Shown in pieces: positions 9,382-17,978 of a stretch of DNA of 64,000 nt; the first letter of the stretch is position 1; every line of letters starts with the position of its first letter. Under the pieces are notes generated by a model that did not search any database, was not told where the DNA came from, and was given only the letters and a program-made list of their open reading frames with translations. Origin of the DNA: Spirosoma montaniterrae (GTDB lineage Bacteria > Bacteroidota > Bacteroidia > Cytophagales > Spirosomataceae); contig NZ_CP014263.1 of the NCBI RefSeq assembly GCF_001988955.1, forward strand, positions 5,560,501 to 5,624,500, given 5' to 3'. Both the position numbers and the translations under genes were made by a program.

Positions 9382-9437
9382 GTAACGCGGCTGGAAAGCC
9401 GCCTGTAATTTTTTCTACGGCTTTCCAGCCGCGTTAC
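9382..9437. repeat. REP-like palindrome, GCGGCTGGAAA type
   Basis: Perfect 20-nt arms (9382-9401 and 9418-9437) carry GTAACGCGGCTGGAAAGCCG and its complement, with a 16-nt centre. The right arm contains the TAA stop of the RDD gene and the left arm begins two bases from the M20 start codon. Confidence 0.9.
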
Positions 9438-10129
9438 TGTGTTGTTATAAACTGATAATCACTGACAACCGTTTCCAGAAATGCCCGGTTGCTCAGATTA
9501 GTCTGGATGCCAGTTACTTCCTTGATTTTATCGGCTGTTCGCAATAATACGTATTCATCGCCCCGCTGAAGTACTTCACGCACTACGCTTACGTCGCGGT
9601 CGGTCAGCAGGCGCACGTCGGGAAATTGCACGGTGTAATTATCAGCGAAGGGTTGTGTCTGCAAATCATCAAACGAAACGGCGGGCTTCAACCGTACAAC
9701 GGTAGTTCCGGCAGCAATATCGCCCAAGCGTTGGCCTTTGCCGTTAGCGGCAATTGTAATAACAGGCACAATGCCTGCCATAAACGGCCCCGATTCAACA
9801 ATGCGGGTAAGCCAACGAAGCAGATACGCCCCTACGGTTGGCTGCGATCCATCGAGCATAACGACCCGAATGCCAATAGCTAACTTGCCTACACTACGAC
9901 CATTTAACAGGTATTCGCAAAGCAGGTCGTACAAGACGATGGGAGCAAAAAGAAATGTTGAAAAAAAGCTGCTTATGGTAATACCTAACCTATTAGGTAA
10001 TGCAAAGACTAACATAAACCACCCAAAAAATACTAAGTAGTCTATTAATGTAGCTAAAATTCGTTCACCAACGCTTGCTGGTTCATAGTCTACATCAACA
10101 TTCTGCGATGTGCGGATAGAAATTGACAT
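9434..10129 (-). CDS. RDD family membrane protein
   Basis: 231 aa. The start is taken at the ATG at 10129; a TTG codon sits immediately before it. An RDD domain spans about residues 15-150, with ERILATLIDYLVFF, the hydrophobic hairpin, and NGRSVGKLAIGIRVV followed by QRLGDIAAGTTVV. The last 80 residues are soluble. RDD proteins are often found with SpoIIM-like and DUF58/MoxR genes, and here it is divergent from a SpoIIM-like gene. Its stop codon lies inside a repeat arm. Transport or ion-antiport roles have been proposed for some RDD proteins; nothing here tells which. Confidence 0.88.
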   Translation of the reverse strand: MSISIRTSQNVDVDYEPASVGERILATLIDYLVFFGWFMLVFALPNRLGITISSFFSTFLFAPIVLYDLLCEYLLNGRSVGKLAIGIRVVMLDGSQPTVGAYLLRWLTRIVESGPFMAGIVPVITIAANGKGQRLGDIAAGTTVVRLKPAVSFDDLQTQPFADNYTVQFPDVRLLTDRDVSVVREVLQRGDEYVLLRTADKIKEVTGIQTNLSNRAFLETVVSDYQFITTQ

Positions 10130-10276
10130 CAATCAACCAATTTGCACTTTAGTTAAAGACTTAGTAATTATCATAAGCCAGACATGAAAAATAGCTACCT
10201 TATGTTTGGCCGTTCCCACAATATTCACCAAATTTTCGGTCTCTACACAGTTTTCAATCATGAATGGCCCAATTCT

Positions 10277-11236
10277 ATGCGCGAGGCCCTGTTTATTAAA
10301 CGAAATTCAGACAAGTGGAAGGCCATTGAACAGGCTACGTCTGCTGCGGCTACCCGGCCTGATCCCGATGAATTGGTCGCCAATTTCATTGAACTGACCG
10401 ATGATCTTTCCTACGCCCGAACGTTCTATCCCGATGCCAACGTAACGCGCTACCTCAACGGATTAGCCGCGCAAATGCACCGGGGTTTGATGCAAAACCG
10501 ACGCGATGACCGCAGCCGTATCATTACGTTCTGGCAATACGAACTGCCGCTGCTGTTTCGGCAGTCGCATCGATTGCTGGCCGTATCGGCCCTGATTTTT
10601 GGCGTTGCCTGTGCGCTTGGGTGGTTGTCGGCAGCCCATGATAATACCTTCGTGCGGCTGATTCTGGGCGACGCCTACGTGAACATGACGTTGGAAAATA
10701 TCAAAAAGGGTGATCCGCTGGGCGTGTATGCCAGTCAGGATCAGGGCAGTATGTTTATTCAGATTACGCTTAATAATATTTACGTCTCGTTCCGCACGTT
10801 TATTTTTGGCCTGTTGGCGTCGTTTGGTACGATGGCGATGCTGTTTTACAATGGCGTGATGCTTGGTTCGTTTCAGTACTTCTTCTACGAACGGGGCTTG
10901 CTGCTCGATTCGGTACTGAAAATCTGGATTCACGGTACGCTCGAAATTTCGGCCATTGTCATTGCCGGGTGCGCCGGACTAACGGTTGGCAACAGCCTGT
11001 TATTTCCCGGTACGTATTCGCGGTTGGTATCATTCAAACGCGGCATGAAACAAGGGCTGAAAATTGCCGTTGGCTTAGTTCCGGTTTTCATCATAGCTGG
11101 TTTTTTAGAAAGTTTCATAACCCGGCTCACGCTTCATCCGATTGTTAGCGGGGGCATCATTTTTGCGTCGGCCAGCTTTATTCTCTGGTACTTTATTTTC
11201 TACCCCCGTACACTAAACCGTTCTGTTACGCAATGA
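10277..11236 (+). CDS. SpoIIM-like (stage II sporulation protein M family) membrane protein
   Basis: 319 aa from the ATG at 10277 (MREALFIKRN), where family similarity appears to begin; an upstream ATG at 10184 would add 31 residues unlike the family. The N-terminal about 100 residues are soluble and helical. About five membrane helices follow, with conserved NNIYVSFRTF, GTLEISAIVIAGCAGL and RLVSFKRG, typical of the DUF95/SpoIIM family. In non-sporulating bacteria this family travels with RDD, DUF4129, DUF4350, MoxR and DUF58 genes. It overlaps the next gene by 4 bases (ATGA), indicating translational coupling. Confidence 0.88.
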   Translation: MREALFIKRNSDKWKAIEQATSAAATRPDPDELVANFIELTDDLSYARTFYPDANVTRYLNGLAAQMHRGLMQNRRDDRSRIITFWQYELPLLFRQSHRLLAVSALIFGVACALGWLSAAHDNTFVRLILGDAYVNMTLENIKKGDPLGVYASQDQGSMFIQITLNNIYVSFRTFIFGLLASFGTMAMLFYNGVMLGSFQYFFYERGLLLDSVLKIWIHGTLEISAIVIAGCAGLTVGNSLLFPGTYSRLVSFKRGMKQGLKIAVGLVPVFIIAGFLESFITRLTLHPIVSGGIIFASASFILWYFIFYPRTLNRSVTQ

Positions 11237-12129
11237 TTCCTATTTTTCAGCAACGCGAATTTGGCGATAAGGTCAACGCTACATTTCAATATATAGCGAA
11301 GCAGTTCCAGAGTTTAGGGGCGGCCCTCTTATACATTGTAGGTCCGGTTGCTCTGTTAGCTGGTATTGCTTCGGGCATTATGCAGTCGAATATGCTGCGA
11401 CTAATTGGCGAATCGGGCAACGCCAACACCCGCGATTTTGCAGCTGCCTTTCAATTAGCCGGTTTTTTCGCATCTCCGTCATTCTGGCTATCGATGCTAC
11501 TGGGTATCGTTGCCAACGTGGCTGTTATCCTGGTTGTGTTCACGCACATGAAACGTTATGCGAATCAGTTGCTAAATCCTGCCCCAATTAGCGTAGGTGA
11601 AGTTTGGGCCGACATGCAGCCCGCTATTGGCCGGGTGTTGTTACTCACGGTTATCGTATCAATCGTATCGGGGGTAGCAACAATGTTTTTTATTGTTCCT
11701 GGTATCTATCTGTTTGTAGTTTTGTCGCTGGCTCCGGCTATTGCTGTATTTGAAGAAACCGATTTTGGGCAGACGTGGAACCGTTGTTTCGCACTTATTC
11801 GCGACAAATGGTGGTCGACGCTGGGGCTAATTATTGTGATGGCGATTATTGCGGTTATTATTAGTACCATTTTTTCAATACCAAATGCTGTGATTGGCTT
11901 CCTCGTAGGAGCAACTCAGAAAACAGATAGGCTTACCAGTTGGTTACTCATTGGTAATGTAATAAGCGTTGTTGGGCAAACGTTGCTCTATTCCCTGATT
12001 TACGTTGCGATTGGTTTTCAGTATGGCAATTTGGTCGAACGGCAGGAGGGACGGGGGCTGCTCTCTGCTATCGATCAGATTGGCAGGCCATCCACACAGC
12101 CGCGAGCATTAGACGAAGGTGAGCAGTAA
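11233..12129 (+). CDS. multi-pass membrane protein in the SpoIIM cluster
   Basis: 298 aa with about six hydrophobic helices (for example 32-48, 82-105, 130-165, 195-215, 235-250). It resembles the membrane-domain proteins annotated as glycerophosphoryl-diester-phosphodiesterase membrane domain or DUF4013, but I cannot fix the family. The short motif DFGQTWNRCFALIRDKWWSTL recalls these proteins. No catalytic residues are evident. It is embedded in the cluster by a 4-base overlap upstream and an 11-base overlap with the DUF4129 gene downstream, so a joint membrane role is likely. Confidence 0.75.
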   Translation: MIPIFQQREFGDKVNATFQYIAKQFQSLGAALLYIVGPVALLAGIASGIMQSNMLRLIGESGNANTRDFAAAFQLAGFFASPSFWLSMLLGIVANVAVILVVFTHMKRYANQLLNPAPISVGEVWADMQPAIGRVLLLTVIVSIVSGVATMFFIVPGIYLFVVLSLAPAIAVFEETDFGQTWNRCFALIRDKWWSTLGLIIVMAIIAVIISTIFSIPNAVIGFLVGATQKTDRLTSWLLIGNVISVVGQTLLYSLIYVAIGFQYGNLVERQEGRGLLSAIDQIGRPSTQPRALDEGEQ

Positions 12130-12925
12130 GACACATAACAAACAGCAGCCGTTACGGCAAAGCAGGGGGCACTTCCATCAGCAGGTAGTCTGTTGGTGTG
12201 CTGGCTGGTTGTTCACGGCCTTTTTTTTCTTTGGCTTATCCCTTGCTACTAAAAATAATGCATACGCTCAACCCCAGAGCGAAGCGGTCGAGGCACCCGA
12301 TGATCGCTCGGTTGTTGTTGTCAGACGTCCTGAAAATGAGCAGCTTAGATCGTTTCGTGCTGATGGTGATTATCGATATGACCGCGACGTGCCGCCCCCC
12401 GAAAACCCGTTGGCACGATTTTTGAGTTGGTTCTGGCAAAAAGTGGTCCAGATCTTAAATAGCGAAGCATATCAAAGTATCGGCCAGTATATAGTGCTGG
12501 CTGGCATTGCTGCTTTCGTTATTTATCTGCTACGCAAAGCTGAAATGCTGAACTTTCTCTTCCCTAAAAAAACTCAGATTGCCGAACTGCCCTATGAAGG
12601 CGTTACGGAGAATATCTATGAAATTAATTTCGATACGGCTATCGAGGAGGCCATTACCCGGCAGGATTTCCGGTTGGCAGTGCGGTTGATGTATCTGCAA
12701 ACGCTTAAATACTTGGACGAGGCCGGGCAGATTAACTACCAACCCGACAAAACTAATCGGCAGTACGTATACGAACTGGCAAATTCACCCCAGCAAGATG
12801 AGTTTGAAACCTTGACACGGCAGTTTGAATTTGTCTGGTACGGCGATTTTCCGGTCGATGATGCTCTGTTTTCGGTTGTAAAAGCTAAATTCACGACCTT
12901 CAATCAGGTCGTTAGACATCTGTAG
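12119..12925 (+). CDS. DUF4129 domain membrane protein
   Basis: 268 aa, starting with GTG inside the end of the previous gene; no better in-frame ATG is nearby. There is an N-terminal hydrophobic export segment (about 25-45), an extracytoplasmic low-complexity stretch, a second membrane helix (about 122-140, YIVLAGIAAFVIYLL), then a cytoplasmic DUF4129 domain. The end of that domain (RLMYLQTLKYLDEAGQI and FEFVWYGDFPVDD) is characteristic. DUF4129 proteins accompany MoxR/DUF58 systems and some transglutaminase-like membrane proteins. No enzyme motif is seen. Confidence 0.82.
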   Translation: MSSKTHNKQQPLRQSRGHFHQQVVCWCAGWLFTAFFFFGLSLATKNNAYAQPQSEAVEAPDDRSVVVVRRPENEQLRSFRADGDYRYDRDVPPPENPLARFLSWFWQKVVQILNSEAYQSIGQYIVLAGIAAFVIYLLRKAEMLNFLFPKKTQIAELPYEGVTENIYEINFDTAIEEAITRQDFRLAVRLMYLQTLKYLDEAGQINYQPDKTNRQYVYELANSPQQDEFETLTRQFEFVWYGDFPVDDALFSVVKAKFTTFNQVVRHL

Positions 12926-12948
12926 GCGACCGCAGCCTTAGCCCGACT

Positions 12949-14142
12949 TTGCGCCGACCCAACAAATACGTCCTCATACTGCTTGCCACTGTGCTGGCCT
13001 ATGTACTCATTGAGTATTACCGCCCCCGGCCTATCGACTGGACGCCCACCTACGAGAACGACGACAAAATTCCGTTTGGCACTAACGTACTGTATTCATT
13101 GATGCCGGGCCTGATGCACCAACCGAACGTACAAACCATTCGGTTGCCTGTTTATAATTTCCTGACTGAAACGGAACGGGCCGGTCGAAGCAATTATGTC
13201 TTGATTTGCCAACGGTTCGAGGCCGACCAAACCGATTTAAGGGAGTTGTTTCGCTACGTTCGACAGGGAAATAACGTATTGATTTCGGCCTATGAACTGC
13301 CCGATTCACTGGAGAAAGTGCTCGGGTTTGAAGCGACCCTGAAAGACCCTACTAAAGCCGATACTACGTTAAAGCAGTTTTTTCAAAACCCACGTCTAAG
13401 CCGCGTCAATGGGTACGTATTCCCGCAGGATGATGGCCGGAATTTTCTGCGCATCAAAAAACCACAGCGTATTACCGTTCTGGGTCGAAACGCCCGCCGG
13501 GAGCCGGTATTTATCCGGGTGGCTTATGGGCAGGGGCAATTTCTGATCCACAATTTGCCGCTCGCTTTTACCAATTACTACGTACTCGATCCTAAAACGG
13601 GCGATTATGCGTTTAAGGCCCTCGCCTATCTGCCCGCATTGCCAACGTATTGGGACGAATACCAGAAGCAGGGGCGTTTTAACGAAGAAGAACAGTCTAT
13701 TTTCCGATATATTCGTTCGCAACCCGCGCTCAACTGGGCCTACTACATTGTGCTGTTCGGGTTATTGTTCTACGCCATTTTCGCCGGAAAGCGAATGCAG
13801 CGAATTATTCCAGTGCTGGAACCGCCCCGGAACACATCATTGGATTTTGTAAACGACGTAGGCCGCCTTTATTTTCAACAAGGTGATCATGATAACCTGG
13901 CCCGCAAAAAAATTCAGTACTTCTTAGCCGATGTCCGCGACCGCTACAATCTGAACACTACGGTTTTAGACGACGAATTTGCTAAACAATTCGCCCGTAA
14001 ACACGGCACACCAATTCAGGAAACACTCGAACTGGTGCGAACGCTGCGACAGGCGCAAAAAAGCATTTCGCTGTCTGAGTACGATTTACTGACTGTGAAC
14101 GGGGTTATCGAGCGGTTTAACGCTACGGTTTCAACGACCTGA
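12949..14142 (+). CDS. DUF4350 domain protein
   Basis: 397 aa from a TTG start (MRRPNKYVLILLA), the only plausible start that retains the N-terminal membrane anchor. The extracytoplasmic DUF4350 region includes PFGTNVLYSLMPGL and the stretch around RQGNNVLISAYELP. A second membrane helix lies at about 265-280, then a cytoplasmic tail rich in basic and acidic residues. It ends the SpoIIM-RDD-DUF4129 cluster. In related clusters a MoxR ATPase and a DUF58 protein usually follow; here the next gene is the convergent rimO, 9 bases away. Confidence 0.82.
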   Translation: MRRPNKYVLILLATVLAYVLIEYYRPRPIDWTPTYENDDKIPFGTNVLYSLMPGLMHQPNVQTIRLPVYNFLTETERAGRSNYVLICQRFEADQTDLRELFRYVRQGNNVLISAYELPDSLEKVLGFEATLKDPTKADTTLKQFFQNPRLSRVNGYVFPQDDGRNFLRIKKPQRITVLGRNARREPVFIRVAYGQGQFLIHNLPLAFTNYYVLDPKTGDYAFKALAYLPALPTYWDEYQKQGRFNEEEQSIFRYIRSQPALNWAYYIVLFGLLFYAIFAGKRMQRIIPVLEPPRNTSLDFVNDVGRLYFQQGDHDNLARKKIQYFLADVRDRYNLNTTVLDDEFAKQFARKHGTPIQETLELVRTLRQAQKSISLSEYDLLTVNGVIERFNATVSTT

Positions 14143-14151
14143 CAGGGCCAA

Positions 14152-15462
14152 TTACACAACCTCGCCATACAGGTCAAACTCTTCGGCACGAAGTACCCGG
14201 ACGTTGGCAAAGTCGCCCAGCCGAACATACGGCCCGGATGCAGAAACTAATACTTCGTTGTCTACTTCGGGCGAATCGGCTTCGGTGCGACCAATAAAGT
14301 AGCCGCCTTCTTTCCGGTCGAACAGCGTTTTGTAGATGCGACCGATTTTCTGTTGGTTCAGCTCCGATGAAATGCCCTGTTGCAGATCCATCAACTCGTC
14401 GGCGCGTTCCTGCTTGGTATTGGCTGGCACATCGTCGGGCATCGAAAACGAATGCGTATCGTCTTCGTGCGAGTACGTAAACACGCCCATGCGGTCGAAG
14501 CGCATTCGTTCTACGAAGTCATAAGTCTCCTCGAACATGGCATCGGTTTCGCCGGGATGTCCTACAATCAGCGTTGTGCGGAGTGTAATGTCAGGAATAC
14601 GTTCACGAATAGTTTGAATGAGGCTCTCGGTTTTTTCGCGCGTAATGCCCCGACGCATGAGCCGCAGCATCTCGGTCGAGCCGGTTTGGAGGGGCATATC
14701 CAAGTAATTGCAAACGTTGGGCCGGTTGCGCATTACGTCGAGGATTTCGAGCGGAAAACCCGACGGATACGCATACTGCAACCGAATCCAGTCGATGCCT
14801 TCTACATCGGCAAGTCGGGCAATCAACTCATCGAGGTTGCGCTTGCGGTAAATGTCTAACCCGTAATACGTTAAATCCTGTGCAATCAGAATCAGTTCTT
14901 TCGTGCCGCGCCGGGCCAACGACCGGGCTTCTGTTACTAACTCGTCCATTGACCGCGATACGTGTTTACCACGCATGAGCGGAATAGCACAGAACGAGCA
15001 GGGCCGGTCGCAGCCTTCGGCAATTTTCAGATACGCGAAGTGTGCGGGTGTAGTCAGCAACCGTTCGCCCACGAGTTCGTGTTTGTAGTCGGCCCGGAGC
15101 GTTTTCAGCAGGCGGGGCATTTCGTTGGTGCCAAACCACGCATCGACGTCGGGAATTTCAACCTCCAGTTCGTCTTTATAGCGGTGCGACAAACAACCCG
15201 TAACATACACCTTGTCGACTATGCCTGCTTCTTTCGCATCAACGTACCGCAAAATGGTGTTGACCGATTCTTCCTTAGCGTTGTCGATAAAGCCGCAGGT
15301 GTTAATGACGACAATGTTGGCGTCGTCTTTTTTCGATTCGTGTGTCACGTCTATACCGTTGCCCTTAAGCTGGGTAAAGAGTACCTCCGAGTCGACTAAA
15401 TTTTTCGAGCAGCCGAGCGTGACGATATTGATTTTATTAGTACGTAATCCTTTGGTTTTCAT
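14152..15462 (-). CDS. rimO: ribosomal protein uS12 methylthiotransferase RimO
   Basis: 436-aa radical-SAM enzyme that methylthiolates an aspartate of ribosomal protein S12. The three cysteines of the N-terminal UPF0004 cluster are Cys 18, 56 and 90 (TLGCSKN, NTCGF, VTGCLS). The radical-SAM CxxxCxxC is Cys 151/155/158 (EGCDRPCSFC). A C-terminal TRAM-like domain includes GRTEADSPEVDNEV. TLGCSKN and the length favour RimO over MiaB. It is the last gene of a minus-strand series beginning at ftsY. Confidence 0.96.
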   Translation of the reverse strand: MKTKGLRTNKINIVTLGCSKNLVDSEVLFTQLKGNGIDVTHESKKDDANIVVINTCGFIDNAKEESVNTILRYVDAKEAGIVDKVYVTGCLSHRYKDELEVEIPDVDAWFGTNEMPRLLKTLRADYKHELVGERLLTTPAHFAYLKIAEGCDRPCSFCAIPLMRGKHVSRSMDELVTEARSLARRGTKELILIAQDLTYYGLDIYRKRNLDELIARLADVEGIDWIRLQYAYPSGFPLEILDVMRNRPNVCNYLDMPLQTGSTEMLRLMRRGITREKTESLIQTIRERIPDITLRTTLIVGHPGETDAMFEETYDFVERMRFDRMGVFTYSHEDDTHSFSMPDDVPANTKQERADELMDLQQGISSELNQQKIGRIYKTLFDRKEGGYFIGRTEADSPEVDNEVLVSASGPYVRLGDFANVRVLRAEEFDLYGEVV

Positions 15463-15465
15463 CTG

Positions 15466-15520
15466 GTAATGCGGGTGGAAACCCGCTCTTATTTTCGCTA
15501 CGGGCTTCTACCCGCATTAC
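15466..15520. repeat. REP-like palindrome, GCGGGTGGAAACCCGC type
   Basis: Arms 15466-15485 and 15501-15520 pair over 18 of 20 bases, and the left arm contains its own small hairpin (CGGGTGGAAACCCG). It fills the gap between rimO and the small secreted-protein gene, and its last base is part of that gene's TAG stop. Confidence 0.85.
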
Positions 15521-15990
15521 TAAAACACTGCCCCGTGCGAAATCTCGACGGTTACGCTGGCTACTTTCTGTTTTTTTACGGTCACGGGGTTAATCCGCCC
15601 GTCAATGTCGAACAGGTTGGCGTACAAACCTTTCGATTCGCGCACCAGCACGGAGTAGGTTCCGGTGGGCAAACCGTAAATACAAAATTTTCCCCGCTTG
15701 TCAGTACGAGCGGTTTTGACGGGTTGCGCAGGCAGGTTGCTGTAAAAACCGTCTTCGCTCATCGTGACCTGATCGGTTTTCAGCACGGCGTAAATCAGCA
15801 CTTCGCGCTCAACGGGTTGCCCGGCAGGCGCGGGCTTATCGACGGTGGGCATGTGGTTGCCACGCTTCTCAACGACCGTACCGCAGATGCCCTGTTTCAC
15901 AAATTTTTTTGCTCTTTTACGGCTGGACGTCTGCCCGTTTGCAGTCAGAATCAATAACAGAAGGCCGCTGAATAACAGAAGTTTACGCAT
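15520..15990 (-). CDS. small secreted protein with carboxypeptidase-regulatory-like fold
   Basis: 156 aa from the ATG at 15990, which gives a clean signal peptide (MRKLLLFSGLLLLILTANGQ). The mature part is basic at first, then shows a beta-sandwich pattern with KTARTDKRGKFCIYGLPTGTYSVLV, typical of carboxypeptidase D regulatory-like or prealbumin-like domains. Two cysteines (in KQGICGTVV and GKFCIYG) could form a disulfide. The start overlaps the 3' end of the HEPN gene by 8 bases. Function unknown; likely periplasmic or surface. Confidence 0.78.
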   Translation of the reverse strand: MRKLLLFSGLLLLILTANGQTSSRKRAKKFVKQGICGTVVEKRGNHMPTVDKPAPAGQPVEREVLIYAVLKTDQVTMSEDGFYSNLPAQPVKTARTDKRGKFCIYGLPTGTYSVLVRESKGLYANLFDIDGRINPVTVKKQKVASVTVEISHGAVF

Positions 15991-16357
15991 AGTTTTCCTT
16001 GACGAAGTTGAGAAACCCTTCGGCCATATTAACCAAACGAACGACTTCATCTACTGGAAAGTCACTGTCCAGGTCATAATCGGCAAACTGACGTCGGTCA
16101 AATAAGATGGCAAAATCATCTTTAAAACGGGCGGGTATTTCACCCGTTTTTATATAATGTAATGAAAACATTTCACGCGCTGCTGAATGTCGCTTAGTCG
16201 TAATTCCTTTTTCATAAAGCAACCCTCTTACAAGCCAGAAAAAACAATAATAAGCGGGCGTAATGGCCGCAGCCGGTAAATCGCTCAGTAGGTCGTGCTT
16301 AGCAGCCCGTAGATAGAAATCGGCTTTACGCAAATGAAGGGACAAGTCCTCGCTCAT
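15983..16357 (-). CDS. HEPN domain protein (partner of MNT protein)
   Basis: 124-aa all-helical protein of the HEPN superfamily (PF05168-like). The signature reads AAAITPAYYCFFWLVRGLLYEKG, then HYIKTGEIP and FDRRQFADYD. Such proteins pair with minimal nucleotidyltransferases, as either toxin-antitoxin modules or nucleotide-binding accessory pairs. The classical RnxxxH RNase motif of HepT-type toxins is not evident, though an R-x5-H (REMFSLH) is present. It overlaps the MNT gene by 32 bases and the secreted-protein gene by 8, so all three are tightly coupled downstream of ftsY. Confidence 0.85.
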   Translation of the reverse strand: MSEDLSLHLRKADFYLRAAKHDLLSDLPAAAITPAYYCFFWLVRGLLYEKGITTKRHSAAREMFSLHYIKTGEIPARFKDDFAILFDRRQFADYDLDSDFPVDEVVRLVNMAEGFLNFVKENYA

Positions 16358-16685
16358 AAATTACTTTTCCGTCTTTTCTGACTTCTTTATAAAAAGGACG
16401 GTTCGACGTAAGATATTGACTATGTGAAACAACAACAGCCGAAATGTGGATAAACGTTTCCAGATAGTAATCATTCCGATCGGAAACGGTTGTGGTAACT
16501 TCCATGAATGGCGACACGTTTTCGCGGTCAAGCAGCACCACATAATCGACATCTGATTCCTCATGAAAATCACCACGTGCATAGGAGCCATATAGAATAA
16601 TTTTCGCCAGTGACTCTCCATAATGTTTCTTCATAATGTCGGTCACTTTCCAATTAACTTTCTCCAAATCCGTTACGATAGCCAT
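16326..16685 (-). CDS. minimal nucleotidyltransferase (MNT) of a HEPN-MNT pair
   Basis: 119-aa protein with the pol-beta-type nucleotidyltransferase signature GSx10DxD: Gly 33-Ser 34, Asp 45 and Asp 47 in LYGSYARGDFHEESDVD. Members use NTPs, and in some HEPN-MNT systems they modify the HEPN toxin by AMPylation. Whether this one does so is inference. It begins 6 bases after ftsY stops, overlaps the HEPN gene and probably shares the ftsY message. The lack of flanking mobile elements is unusual for a toxin-antitoxin module. Confidence 0.87.
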   Translation of the reverse strand: MAIVTDLEKVNWKVTDIMKKHYGESLAKIILYGSYARGDFHEESDVDYVVLLDRENVSPFMEVTTTVSDRNDYYLETFIHISAVVVSHSQYLTSNRPFYKEVRKDGKVIYERGLVPSFA

Positions 16686-16691
16686 AGCCTC

Positions 16692-17648
16692 TCATTTCTT
16701 AAAAAACGAATCAACAAACTCCATTTTATTGAACGTTTGCAGGTCGTCGATTTTCTCGCCTACGCCGATGTATTTAACCGGAATCTTAAACTGATCGGAA
16801 ATGCCAATTACTACGCCCCCTTTGGCCGTGCCGTCTAATTTGGTGATTGCCAGAGCCGATACTTCCGTAGCTTTGGTAAACTCAGTGGCCTGAATAAACG
16901 CGTTTTGGCCTGTCGACCCGTCGAGTACCAGTAGCACCTCGTGGGGAGCGTCGGGCGTAATTTTCTGCATCACGCGCTTGATTTTGGTCAGTTCGTTCAT
17001 CAGATTCACCTTCGTGTGCAGCCGTCCCGCTGTGTCGATAATTACCACGTCGGCATTCATGTCGGTGGCTTTTTTTACGGCGTCATAAGCTACGGCAGAA
17101 GGATCGGTGTTCATACCATGCGAGATCACCGGTACGCCCACGCGGTCGCCCCAGAGTTTAAGCTGATCAACGGCAGCGGCCCGGAACGTGTCGCCCGCGC
17201 CCAAAACAACCTTCTTGCCACGCTTATGAAACTGGGCGGCCAATTTGCCGATAGTGGTGGTTTTGCCCACGCCATTTACACCCACTACCATAATCACATA
17301 CGGCTTTTTGTCGGCAGGCAGAGCAAAATCGTCGGCTACGTCAACGGTATTGTTACTGGCAAGCAGGGCGGCTATTTCTTCGCGCAAAATCCGGTCGAGT
17401 TCATCGGTACCCATATATTTATCGCGGGCTACACGCTCTTCGATGCGCCGGATAATTTTGATGGTCGTTTCAACGCCTACGTCTGAGGAGATTAGTACGT
17501 TTTCGACTTCGTCTAACACCTCTTCATCAACCGTTGATTTACCAACTACGGCCCGGCCCAGCTTAGAGAAGAAATTTTCTTTCGTTTTCTCCAAGCCTTT
17601 GTCGAGCGTTTCCTTTTTTTCTTTCGAGAAGAAACCGAATAAAGCCAT
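16692..17648 (-). CDS. ftsY: signal recognition particle receptor FtsY
   Basis: 318-aa SRP-type GTPase that docks ribosome-nascent-chain complexes at the membrane. The N domain is about 25-100 (ENVLISSDVGVETT). The G domain has P-loop GVNGVGKTT at 123-131, DTFRAAA near 153, DTAGR at 205-209 and TKLDG at 269-273. The acidic A domain found in E. coli is absent, as in many Bacteroidota. An intrinsic terminator lies upstream, between bL38 and ftsY, so ftsY probably has its own promoter or is reached by read-through. Confidence 0.97.
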   Translation of the reverse strand: MALFGFFSKEKKETLDKGLEKTKENFFSKLGRAVVGKSTVDEEVLDEVENVLISSDVGVETTIKIIRRIEERVARDKYMGTDELDRILREEIAALLASNNTVDVADDFALPADKKPYVIMVVGVNGVGKTTTIGKLAAQFHKRGKKVVLGAGDTFRAAAVDQLKLWGDRVGVPVISHGMNTDPSAVAYDAVKKATDMNADVVIIDTAGRLHTKVNLMNELTKIKRVMQKITPDAPHEVLLVLDGSTGQNAFIQATEFTKATEVSALAITKLDGTAKGGVVIGISDQFKIPVKYIGVGEKIDDLQTFNKMEFVDSFFKK

Positions 17649-17682
17649 CTTATACTGATTTTCTTACCAACAAAGCTATAAC

Positions 17683-17718
17683 AAAAAAAGTCCCACCGGG
17701 CCGATTAGGCTGTGGGAC
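17683..17718 (-). terminator. intrinsic terminator of the rpmG-bL38 operon
   Basis: On the minus strand a GTCCCAC stem (complementary bases 17712-17718 and 17690-17696) closes a G+C-rich loop and is followed by seven T (17689-17683). It lies between the end of the bL38 gene and ftsY. Confidence 0.8.
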
Positions 17719-17760
17719 CTGATAATGTCTTCGTGTGCGGGAAGTTGCGAGCCGATACGC

Positions 17761-17916
17761 TTAGCTTTTCAGCGCGTTCTGCACTTCGTCAACCGGGACC
17801 ATTTCTTCTTTGAAGGTATACGCGCCAGTTTTGGGCGACTTAACGGCTTTGATAATTTTGGCGAATGCCTTACCGTTATCCTTCGTTTTCAGGGTTGCAA
17901 CTACCTTTTTTGCCAT
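17761..17916 (-). CDS. DUF4295 protein, ribosomal protein bL38
   Basis: 51-aa basic protein beginning MAKKVVATLKTKDNGKAFAK. It matches DUF4295, a small family confined to Bacteroidota that I recall being identified as large-subunit protein bL38 in the Flavobacterium johnsoniae ribosome structure. It lies 62 bases downstream of rpmG on the same strand, the usual neighbourhood. A terminator follows. Short length and strict conservation make the family call solid; the bL38 name rests on memory. Confidence 0.85.
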   Translation of the reverse strand: MAKKVVATLKTKDNGKAFAKIIKAVKSPKTGAYTFKEEMVPVDEVQNALKS

Positions 17917-17978
17917 TGTCTTAGAGGGCAGTGATTATCAGTCATTAGCAGACACCAATGACCAAAAACCAATGACAC

